Origin: Chloroflexota bacterium
Lineage (GTDB): Bacteria; Chloroflexota; Dehalococcoidia; Lucifugimonadales; Lucifugimonadaceae
Direction: 5' to 3'
DNA length: 6,798 nucleotides
Assembly (NCBI GenBank): GCA_029262715.1
Contig: JAJCYX010000082.1
Location: 1 to 6,798, forward strand
The notes under the pieces were generated by a model that had not been told where the DNA came from, did not search any database, and saw only the letters and a list, made by a program, of their open reading frames with translations. The first letter of the stretch is position 1, and every line of letters begins with the position of its first letter. Shown here in pieces: positions 1 to 5,674 of this stretch. The position numbers and the translations under genes are program-made.

Positions 1-1
1 A

Positions 2-316
2 GTGCTGGTATACCCGTTCATTAGCGGGCGCGGCTACACCCTTGCAGGTGATCCTAGTATTGAGCGCCTGCGCGTTGCGCGCATGCGCGTGTATAGACAG
101 ATCGCTGATTTAGAAGGCGATTTTCAAGCGGGTGACCTGACCGAATCGGACTATGATTTACAGTTGAGCGAACTCCGTATTGCTGCTGCAAAAATTCTGC
201 AGCGAGAAGAGCAGCTCGGTGCTATTGAGTCCGATGTTGAGGCGCTGGAGCGAGAGATCGAAGCGGCTCGCAAAGGCTTGGTTGGGCCTCCAGAGGGTGG
301 AGACACGATCAGATGA
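2..316 (+). CDS. CcmI-like cytochrome c biogenesis protein, 5'-truncated
   Basis: This is the 3' end of a gene that begins left of the window. The frame is open to the first base, and the GTG at base 2 is probably an internal Val codon. The visible 104 residues start with what looks like the end of a membrane segment (LVYPFISGRG). A charged helical stretch follows, with the pattern RQIADLEGDFQAGDLTESDY (about residues 32-51), then Glu/Arg-rich helix to the end. The pattern 'I-x-D-L-E-x-D-x-x-x-G-x-L-x-x-x-D-Y' is typical of the N-terminal part of CcmI/CycH proteins, which help deliver apocytochrome c to the heme ligation machinery at the outer face of the inner membrane. No TPR repeats follow, so this is the short form. 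The stop overlaps the next ATG by 4 bases (ATGA), and a thioredoxin lies two genes on, which supports the cytochrome c maturation reading. It could instead be a generic membrane protein with a SHOCT-like tail. Confidence 0.7.
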   Translation: MLVYPFISGRGYTLAGDPSIERLRVARMRVYRQIADLEGDFQAGDLTESDYDLQLSELRIAAAKILQREEQLGAIESDVEALEREIEAARKGLVGPPEGGDTIR

Positions 317-1617
317 TTCCTGGCACTGACACTATGATTGCCCCCACGAGCGCTTTCTTGCGATTGCGCCGGACGAGTGTCCTCGCCGTGGTGGCACTGG
401 CATTGATTGCTGCATTTGCACTGGCTCCGGGAACCGCGTCAGCACAGAGCGTGCCGACCAAGATCAGCGGAACCGTGGTGCAGGGGACGCCGGGCTCTAC
501 CGTTGCTGCTGGCTTGACCGTGGTCTTGCTGGTAGTCGATGAACAACGGCAAGAAATCATCTCAAACGAATCGACGGTCATCGGTACGAACGGGCAGTTC
601 ACTTTTACCGATTTTCTCACTGGACCCGGCCTTACCTACCGGATCGCTGCCGACGATGGGGAATACACACCGTCTGTCGATCTGATTCCCGGCGAAGACT
701 CGTTCAGCGACGTTGAGTTGACTATCTACGACCGAACGCAGTCGTTGGATGATATTCGCATTTCAACCTACTCAATGCTGGTGCCAAGCATTGACCGGTC
801 CCAACGGCTAATGGGAGTGCTCGGGGTTATTTCCGTTGTAAACAGCGGGGACCGTGTATGGATCCCGGACATCAACGACCCGGCCCTCACAGGCCTTGAT
901 CTGCTGCGCTTCAACCTTCCGGAAGGCTTCCTTGACCTGTCGGTCGAAAGCAACATGCCTCCTGGCAACGTCCTTGAGATTGGCACAGGATTTGCGCTCA
1001 CGAACCCGCTGCCACCTGGAGAGTTCGACATCCTGCTGACTTACGTCGTGGAATATGAGGGTGACTCGCTGACCTTCCCTCTGAGGCTTCCTTATGGCGC
1101 CGACCAGGTGAGGATCATGATTCCTGAGGGCCAGGGAGAGGTTGTTGGCCTTGGATTCGGTGAAGCTGAAGGAGCCATCATCGAAGACACGGCGTACAGT
1201 GTTGTGGATGGTCAAAACTACGGGCGTGACTCGCAACTAGATGTTGAGTTCAGCTCGCTGCCAACACCGTCATTGCTGGAGAACACTGAGAATTTTTTTG
1301 ATGGCCGCGGATACATTGTCGCGATCGCATGGGTGGCTGGCGCTGCAATGCTTGGCCTCCTGGTCTACGCATTCTTCTTCGCAAAGAGCCGAGGCGCTTC
1401 GACGCAGCAAGCAACCCCTGGTGCTTATCCCGAATACGAAGGTCTGGGGCGCTCCGAAATTGTCGAAACGATCGCGACGCTGGACAAACGGCATGACTCA
1501 GGTGAGATTGAAGAGACCGATTACGCTGCTCGCCGAGCTGCATTGACTCAAGCCGCACTATCCGCCAGGACTGCTGACGAGGACTCTGACGGGGACTCCG
1601 TAGCTCAACCAACATGA
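313..1617 (+). CDS. Exported membrane-anchored beta-sandwich protein with CcmI-like cytoplasmic tail
   Basis: This is a 434-residue protein with no firm family assignment. Residues 17-44 form a Sec signal peptide: basic LRLRR, a hydrophobic core, and the cleavage site ASA|Q after residue 44. Residues about 50-125 read as a beta-sandwich of carboxypeptidase-regulatory/Ig-like type (ISGTV..., a 'G-x-F-x-F' strand, TYRI). Residues 140-320 are further strand-rich extracytoplasmic sequence. A single transmembrane helix (about 334-357) is followed by a basic stop-transfer (AKSR). The cytoplasmic tail (380-416) carries ETIATLDKRHDSGEIEETDY, which resembles the helical module of the gene just upstream, and it ends in an acidic stretch. 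The start at 313 overlaps the preceding stop, with GGAG at 299-302 upstream. A second ATG at 334 is possible and would leave the signal peptide intact. Coupling to CcmI-like and CcmG-like genes suggests an accessory role in cytochrome c maturation, but this is inference from position and the shared module. No CXXCH or CXXC motif is present. Confidence 0.8.
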   Translation: MIPGTDTMIAPTSAFLRLRRTSVLAVVALALIAAFALAPGTASAQSVPTKISGTVVQGTPGSTVAAGLTVVLLVVDEQRQEIISNESTVIGTNGQFTFTDFLTGPGLTYRIAADDGEYTPSVDLIPGEDSFSDVELTIYDRTQSLDDIRISTYSMLVPSIDRSQRLMGVLGVISVVNSGDRVWIPDINDPALTGLDLLRFNLPEGFLDLSVESNMPPGNVLEIGTGFALTNPLPPGEFDILLTYVVEYEGDSLTFPLRLPYGADQVRIMIPEGQGEVVGLGFGEAEGAIIEDTAYSVVDGQNYGRDSQLDVEFSSLPTPSLLENTENFFDGRGYIVAIAWVAGAAMLGLLVYAFFFAKSRGASTQQATPGAYPEYEGLGRSEIVETIATLDKRHDSGEIEETDYAARRAALTQAALSARTADEDSDGDSVAQPT

Positions 1618-2198
1618 CACAACGCCGGGCAATTGCAATTGGGATGGGTATTCCCCTAGCGTTTCTGGTAGCACTCCTCGCATGGGGTGTGGCCAAGAAC
1701 GGAGGGACCCAGGGAAGACCCGGCGTAAACGACAGCTTTGGTGAAGTGTCTCTGACGGTCGAGTCCGACGCCGACTTTCAACTCGCTACGCTTGATGGAG
1801 ATCTTCTCACGCTTGAGGATCTGCGCGGCAAGGTTGTGGTCGTGGACTTTTGGTCATCCTGGTGCATTCCCTGCAGAGCTGAAGGACCCATTCTGGCTCA
1901 GTCCTACCGAGACTGGCGTGACAAGGGCGTTGAGTTCGTTGGCATTGCCATCTGGGATGAAGCTGGCCCAGTTGACGATTTCATAGAACGAAACGGTATT
2001 GAATATGTGAATGGGCTGGACAACGGGCGTATCGCCGTTGATTGGGGCGTGCGCGGCATCCCGGAAAAGTTTTTCGTGACGGCAGATGGCGATGTGGTTA
2101 AAAAGGTTGCCGGACCGAATACGGAAGCGACACTGGACAGGATATTGACCGAACTTACCGATGAAGCGCTCGGTATCAGAACTTCGGCAGCAAGATAA
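1614..2198 (+). CDS. Membrane-anchored thiol-disulfide oxidoreductase, TlpA/ResA/CcmG type
   Basis: This is a 194-residue thioredoxin-fold protein. A hydrophobic N-terminal anchor (about 8-27) is followed by a short linker and a redoxin domain (about 50-185). The active site is WCIPC (residues 83-87) in the context VVDFWSSWCIPCRAE, and the cis-proline is P150 in VRGIPEKFF. The DGDLLTLEDLRGK lead-in (residues 61-73) and the length match the TlpA/ResA/CcmG group. These proteins act outside the cytoplasmic membrane and reduce the disulfide in apocytochrome c CXXCH sites so that heme can be attached. The ATG overlaps the preceding stop as ATGA, so translation is probably coupled to the beta-sandwich gene. 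With the CcmI-like gene two steps upstream, CcmG is the likeliest role; ResA or another TlpA-like reductant is the alternative. All catalytic residues are intact. Confidence 0.9.
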   Translation: MTQRRAIAIGMGIPLAFLVALLAWGVAKNGGTQGRPGVNDSFGEVSLTVESDADFQLATLDGDLLTLEDLRGKVVVVDFWSSWCIPCRAEGPILAQSYRDWRDKGVEFVGIAIWDEAGPVDDFIERNGIEYVNGLDNGRIAVDWGVRGIPEKFFVTADGDVVKKVAGPNTEATLDRILTELTDEALGIRTSAAR

Positions 2199-2247
2199 CC
2201 TGTCAGTCGCTCGCCCGCGTGATCTCTTACGAAAAGCTACTACGGCT

Positions 2248-3483
2248 ATGACCTGGCGAATCAAATACAGTCAGCTGCTGATTGGACTGTCCACTGTGTT
2301 ACTCGCAATGGGAGTTGCATGCAGTTCGACGACAGAGGGTGATGAACCCACGCCGCTGCCAACCGCGACCGCACTATCACCGGCCGTTGCGCCCACGCTA
2401 CCTCCTACTGCGGCACCGCCTCCAACATCGACTTCACTCCCTGTGCCGACGAGCACTACGGCTCCATCCCCTACCGCAGTGCCCACTGCCACCTCGACGG
2501 CAATCCCTGCACCGACGCCGACCGCCACGCCATCTCCGACTCCAACCCCGATACCAGTCCCCACCGTAGACCCTCGATACGGACTCATTGTCACAAGCGA
2601 CCCGTCGCGCGCATTCGAAGTATTTGGCGCGACTACCTACATCGATTACTCCACGAACGTCACTAATATTCCTGACGGCACTCAAAAAGTGCTGTACTTG
2701 AACTCTGTCAATCCTGTCCCGATTCAAATTATTCAGAGCACTGCGGCGAAGGCTCCCGGGTCAGTGTGGTACGTGCTCGGAGAACCGAACTCGCATGGCA
2801 CTCTCGTCGAGGATGTACTCGTCGGGCTGCATGACACATATGCGGCCATCAAGGATGCAGACCCAACCGCACTTATCACCAGTCCGTCCATCCTCAACTA
2901 CAGCTTCAACTGCATCAACTGCGGCGGGTATGCGTATGGGGCGACCTGGATTACCGACTTCTTTTTCGATTACAGAGATCTGTTTGGTGAAGAACCGCCG
3001 ATAGACATCTGGGCGATTGACGTGTTCCCTATCGTGTGGCCGGGTGGGAATCTTTCGGGCCCTGACGCGTTCCCAACTGTGAGGGACGACATCGTGGTTA
3101 GCCAGGTAAGGGAATTCCGGGAATGGGTTGATTCAAGAGAGTCCACTCGAGGAGACCCGATCTGGATTACGGAATTCGGTCTTCACTGGGGCTTCCCAGA
3201 CTGGGAGTTCGGAGTAGAAGGCTGCGGCTCTCAACCCAGCCCAATTGGTGACTATCTGACAGACGAGGTTCAGGACTATCTTGAACGCGCTTACACCTGG
3301 TTTGAAACAAACTCAGAGCCTCTGAATATAGCGAAGTGGTTTACGTTCTCGTCATACAGGGACATCACCCGATGCCAGGGAGACTCTGGCAATGGGCTTA
3401 GTTTCTTGGATAGCTCAGGCACGTCAGGCAACCTCACCGATATCGGAACGTTTTATAACAATTGGATACGCGGCATCCGCTAA
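2248..3483 (+). CDS. Lipoprotein with Pro/Thr-rich stalk and glycoside-hydrolase-like TIM-barrel domain
   Basis: I start this 411-residue protein at the ATG at 2248. The signal peptide begins there (TWRIK, then the hydrophobic stretch SQLLIGLSTVLLAMGVA), whereas the longer frame from 2161 adds 29 polar residues and overlaps the thioredoxin gene. Cys25 in MGVAC is the likely lipid-attachment site, although Gly at position -3 is not the usual Leu/Val/Ile. Residues 34-106 form a Pro/Thr/Ser stalk. Residues 110-411 resemble a clan-A glycoside hydrolase barrel of the Asl1/GH39-like kind. VWYVLGEPN (173-181) offers E179 as acid/base, although Gly replaces the usual Asn before it. YAAIKDADPTA is a typical following helix, and IWITEFGLHWG offers E309 as nucleophile. 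Cys222, 225, 326 and 376 could form disulfides. The substrate is unknown; cell-envelope or extracellular polysaccharide is a guess. It lies 49 bases after the thioredoxin gene and may be read from the same transcript. Confidence 0.8.
   Translation: MTWRIKYSQLLIGLSTVLLAMGVACSSTTEGDEPTPLPTATALSPAVAPTLPPTAAPPPTSTSLPVPTSTTAPSPTAVPTATSTAIPAPTPTATPSPTPTPIPVPTVDPRYGLIVTSDPSRAFEVFGATTYIDYSTNVTNIPDGTQKVLYLNSVNPVPIQIIQSTAAKAPGSVWYVLGEPNSHGTLVEDVLVGLHDTYAAIKDADPTALITSPSILNYSFNCINCGGYAYGATWITDFFFDYRDLFGEEPPIDIWAIDVFPIVWPGGNLSGPDAFPTVRDDIVVSQVREFREWVDSRESTRGDPIWITEFGLHWGFPDWEFGVEGCGSQPSPIGDYLTDEVQDYLERAYTWFETNSEPLNIAKWFTFSSYRDITRCQGDSGNGLSFLDSSGTSGNLTDIGTFYNNWIRGIR
2347..2565 (+). repeat. Low-complexity Pro/Thr/Ser-coding tract (lipoprotein stalk)
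   Basis: About 73 codons are nearly all Pro, Thr, Ser or Ala, in short runs such as PTPTATPSPTPTPIPVPT. At DNA level this gives imperfect repeats of ccnac/ccgac units. It links the lipidated Cys25 to the folded domain and probably acts as an extended surface stalk, possibly O-glycosylated. Such tracts vary in length between strains by slippage. The composition also creates a Gly/Val-rich false open frame on the opposite strand. Confidence 0.75.
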
Positions 3484-3494
3484 CGACGCCGAGA

Positions 3495-4310
3495 TCAGTT
3501 CATCATCGCTCCACCGTCGATATTTAGCGCTTGACCCGTGATGTTGCGTGCGCGGTCCGATGCCAGGAAAGCGACGGCGTTTCCAATATCTTCAGGGGTC
3601 TGTTCCCGTCCCAACGGAATGCTGTCGAATCGCTGTTCAAAATACTCTCTGCCAGACGACTCTGAATCACCGGTCATCCGAAGTCTACGGTCCGAGATGT
3701 CATGCCAAAGATTCGTCCAGAGAATGCCCGGACACACCGAGTTCACGTTGATTTTGTGTGGAGCGAGTTCATAGGCAAACGCCTGCGTTACGTTGATCGC
3801 AGAGGCTTTTGAAGTTGAGTAGTGGGCGAATCCCGGCGACCCTCTTCTCCCTGCCCCGGACGCGATGTTTACGATCTTGCCTGAGCCTCGATCTATCATG
3901 TGCTGAGCCACTGATTTCGATGCATGGACGATGCCGAGAACGTTGATCTCGAACACCTTCATCCAGTCCTCTACTGATCCTGCAGTGCGCTCAGTCCACC
4001 CGGGAGCGCCACCCACACCGGCATTGTTCACGAGGATGTCGACCTTACCGAGCTTGCTGATCGCTTCGTAGACCATACTCTCTGTCGAATCTGTATCAGC
4101 AACGTCGACCTTGCCAGCCTCAGATCGATGGCCGTTCGATTTGAGTTCATCGGCCACTGACTTAGCTGCAGCCAAGTCGATATCGGCGATGAAGACGTCT
4201 GCGCCGGCTTGAGCAAGTCGATGCGCTATGCCGCGACCAATTCCGTTGCCACTACCGGTGACAATTGCAACCTTGCCTGCGAGGTCAATATATTTTTGTT
4301 CTGTGGTCAT
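3495..4310 (-). CDS. Short-chain dehydrogenase/reductase, classical NAD-dependent type (SDR1)
   Basis: This is a 271-residue classical SDR. The ATG at 4310 is preferred over an upstream in-frame TTG at 4322 because GGAA lies 6 bases before it. The dinucleotide loop is TGSGNGIG (18-25). D43 at the end of beta-2 (FIADID) predicts NAD(H) over NADP(H). NNAG is at 95-98. The catalytic centre is intact, with S151, Y164 and K168 (YSTSK) and N123 in the INVLG motif. The C-terminus, NITGQALNIDGG, is standard. An insert of about 40 residues between CPGILWTNLW and the EQTPEDIG motif probably forms the substrate lid, and GAPGWTER follows NNAG. The likely reaction is oxidation or reduction of a secondary alcohol/ketone; the substrate cannot be read from the sequence. 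It is the second gene after its paralogue (SDR2), 42 bases downstream, so the two are probably co-transcribed. Its stop lies 11 bases from the convergent lipoprotein gene. Confidence 0.93.
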   Translation of the reverse strand: MTTEQKYIDLAGKVAIVTGSGNGIGRGIAHRLAQAGADVFIADIDLAAAKSVADELKSNGHRSEAGKVDVADTDSTESMVYEAISKLGKVDILVNNAGVGGAPGWTERTAGSVEDWMKVFEINVLGIVHASKSVAQHMIDRGSGKIVNIASGAGRRGSPGFAHYSTSKASAINVTQAFAYELAPHKINVNSVCPGILWTNLWHDISDRRLRMTGDSESSGREYFEQRFDSIPLGREQTPEDIGNAVAFLASDRARNITGQALNIDGGAMMN

Positions 4311-4352
4311 TTCGGATTCCAAAAGTAGTGAAAGGAAGGTGAGGTACGAGCT

Positions 4353-5153
4353 CTAGCGCATGAAAAATCCACCGTCGACGTTCAGCGCCTGCCCGGTGAT
4401 GTTCTTTGCCTCATCCGAGCATAGAAACAACGCTGCGTCGCCGATGTCTTCGGGCGTCTGCTCGCTACCGAACGGGATAACACCGGCGATCATCTTCTCG
4501 AATACAGCACGAGGTTCAAGTCCTTCGTACTGGGGATCGTTCATTGCATATCGGCCGCCAACCTGCTCCCACATTGGGGTCCAGAGAAGTCCGGGGCAGA
4601 TGGCGTTGACATTGATGTTGTCGGGAGCCAGCTCGCCGGCAAGTGCCTGCGTGTAGTTGATGACCGCCGATTTGCTTGACGAATAGTGCGGAAGAGAGGG
4701 GCGACCTTCTCGGCCTGCGATAGAAGCCAGGTTGAGGATCTTGCCGTAGCGAGCCGTCTTCATATATGGCGCTACCGAGTTCGCAGCGTTGACGCTACCG
4801 ATCACGTTGACCTGATAAGTGAATCGCCAGTCTTCCTCTGTTGATGCAGGTCGTTCATACCAGCCAGGAGCCCCGGCGACTCCAGCATTGTTCACCAGGA
4901 TGTCGATTTGGCCGAACTCCTGGATCGCCTTTGCTGCCATCGCTTCTGTGGCATCTGTGTCGATCACATTTGTGACCTGAACGGCTGACCTCACTCCCAG
5001 AGCGGCGATATCGGTCGCTGTCTGTTGCGCAGACTCTTCATTGATGTCCGAGACGAGGATGTTCGCGCCCTGCTCGGCCATCTTTAGAGCAATCGCCCGG
5101 CCGATTCCGGTAGCGCTTCCTGTGACTATCGCTACTTTGTCGCGCAGTATCAA
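4353..5153 (-). CDS. Short-chain dehydrogenase/reductase, classical NAD-dependent type, TTG start (SDR2)
   Basis: This is a 266-residue classical SDR and close paralogue of SDR1. The start is taken as TTG at 5153: a strong AGGAG sits 7 bases upstream, and the protein then opens LILRDKVAIVTG, as the family requires. The longer frame to 5222 would add 23 residues with no family resemblance and would read through the ribosome site and the -10 hexamer. The cofactor loop is TGSATGIG (11-18). D36 after beta-2 (LVSDIN) points to NAD(H). NNAG is at 88-91. N116, S144, Y157 and K161 form an intact catalytic tetrad. It shares with SDR1 the GAPGW-x-ER loop, ELAP-x-x-INVN, CPG-x-LWT, EQTPEDIG and NITGQALN-x-DGG, plus a lid insert of similar length. 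It is probably the first gene of a two-gene operon read from the divergent spacer. The substrate is unknown; a pair of related secondary alcohols is a reasonable guess. Confidence 0.93.
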   Translation of the reverse strand: MILRDKVAIVTGSATGIGRAIALKMAEQGANILVSDINEESAQQTATDIAALGVRSAVQVTNVIDTDATEAMAAKAIQEFGQIDILVNNAGVAGAPGWYERPASTEEDWRFTYQVNVIGSVNAANSVAPYMKTARYGKILNLASIAGREGRPSLPHYSSSKSAVINYTQALAGELAPDNINVNAICPGLLWTPMWEQVGGRYAMNDPQYEGLEPRAVFEKMIAGVIPFGSEQTPEDIGDAALFLCSDEAKNITGQALNVDGGFFMR

Positions 5154-5160
5154 TGAGCCT

Positions 5161-5165
5161 CTCCT
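5161..5165 (-). promoter_or_regulatory. Ribosome binding site fixing the TTG start of SDR2
   Basis: On the minus strand this reads AGGAG, within AGGAGAGG. It lies 7 bases before the TTG at 5153, which is optimal spacing. No in-frame ATG or GTG exists before residue 25, so this site decides the start. Confidence 0.75.
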
Positions 5166-5202
5166 GATCCCGTGATTCCAGACATCGCCGTCGGGCCAGC
5201 GG

Positions 5203-5208
5203 ATTATA
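5203..5208 (-). promoter_or_regulatory. Candidate -10 hexamer for the SDR2-SDR1 operon
   Basis: The minus strand reads TATAAT here, a perfect sigma-70 -10 consensus. It would place transcription start near 5196, about 40 bases before the TTG start. No good -35 is visible at 16-18 bases spacing; TTGCTG lies only 8 bases upstream. The promoter is therefore plausible but unproven. Confidence 0.5.
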
Positions 5209-5210
5209 CT
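5205..5210 (+). promoter_or_regulatory. Candidate -10 hexamer for the divergent small gene and SDR3
   Basis: The plus strand reads TATACT, one mismatch from TATAAT. It overlaps the minus-strand -10 by 4 bases. Transcription would start near 5217, leaving a leader of about 55 bases before the CTG start at 5273. No -35 match is evident at the right spacing. Confidence 0.35.
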
Positions 5211-5261
5211 GCGACTCAGCAATTGAGCATCTGCGACCGATTAGCCCACCACCGGATCATC

Positions 5262-5265
5262 GGAG
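5262..5265 (+). promoter_or_regulatory. Ribosome binding site before the CTG start at 5273
   Basis: GGAG lies 7 bases before CTG at 5273, at normal spacing. No ATG, GTG or TTG is in frame between the upstream stop at 5165-5167 and base 5378, so this site is the main argument for a CTG start. Confidence 0.55.
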
Positions 5266-5272
5266 AAATTCC

Positions 5273-5647
5273 CTGAGTACAAGTCGAAAGAAAGCCCTCG
5301 AGTACGCCTACTCACTGATCGAGAGGCCTCGAGCGCACCTGCGCGTAGAGCTGGCGCAGGTTTCAGATGGCGTTGTCTTGCGTCACAAGAACCGCGTGCT
5401 GACCCGGGTCTACCTCAACCGGAGCGGTATGAACGCAGCGGCCGCAATGGCTGAAGCGCTTGGTGTACCGATCCCGCCGGCAGGCAACTCTGTCTCAACG
5501 TTGGCATCGACAGGACTGTTGTATCGCGTGCTGGCTATTTCGCAGATCGATTTTCGGAATGAGGCAGCATTCGAACTGGCTGCGAACCTTGTGGAAGAGG
5601 CAATAGACATGCAGCGTGGCGGTTCCACCGGTAACCAGGCTGAATAG
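5273..5647 (+). CDS. Hypothetical protein of 124 residues, probable CTG start
   Basis: I do not recognise the family. From CTG at 5273 the product opens with a basic helix (STSRKKALEYAYSLIERPR). A probable strand segment follows (HLRVELAQVSDGVVLRHKNRVLTRVYLN), then an Ala-rich helix (AAAAMAEALGVPIPPAG) and a closing helix ending in LAANLVEEAIDMQRGG. There is no signal peptide, membrane segment, Cys or known catalytic motif, so a small soluble cytoplasmic protein is likely. The only conventional start in frame, TTG at 5378, lacks a ribosome site, would begin inside the strand region and would discard 35 residues of good coding sequence. CTG at 5273 has GGAG 7 bases upstream. The stop is 27 bases before the third SDR, so the two genes are probably one operon, and it may be a partner of that SDR. 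A simple sequence error hiding an ATG cannot be excluded. Confidence 0.7.
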   Translation: MSTSRKKALEYAYSLIERPRAHLRVELAQVSDGVVLRHKNRVLTRVYLNRSGMNAAAAMAEALGVPIPPAGNSVSTLASTGLLYRVLAISQIDFRNEAAFELAANLVEEAIDMQRGGSTGNQAE

Positions 5648-5661
5648 CAGACCGCATAGAA

Positions 5662-5667
5662 AGAGAG
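5662..5667 (+). promoter_or_regulatory. Ribosome binding site before the TTG start of SDR3
   Basis: AGAGAG, a partial anti-16S match, ends 7 bases before TTG at 5675. The protein from this TTG (MDLELTGKRAIITGG) has exactly the usual SDR N-terminus, which supports the start. Confidence 0.5.
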
Positions 5668-5674
5668 TAAGGCT

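Noticed and set aside
808..1236. Minus-strand open frame opposite the beta-sandwich gene
   Set aside because: No motif or ribosome site was found, and it lies wholly inside a well-supported coding region with a signal peptide and a membrane helix.
2161..2247. Longer start for the lipoprotein gene at ATG 2161
   Set aside because: It overlaps the thioredoxin gene by 38 bases and adds a polar 29-residue extension before the signal peptide, which would block its use.
2271..2594. Minus-strand open frame rich in Gly and Val opposite the lipoprotein stalk
   Set aside because: It is the antisense image of the Pro/Thr/Ser tract; the composition is dictated by the sense codons and no fold-like sequence appears.
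5209..5237. Direct repeat CTGCGAC at 5209-5215 and 5231-5237, 22 bases apart, as an operator
   Set aside because: A single exact 7-base repeat is close to chance expectation in a spacer of this size, and no inverted symmetry supports it. The nearby CTCA-N5-TGAG is too short to use.
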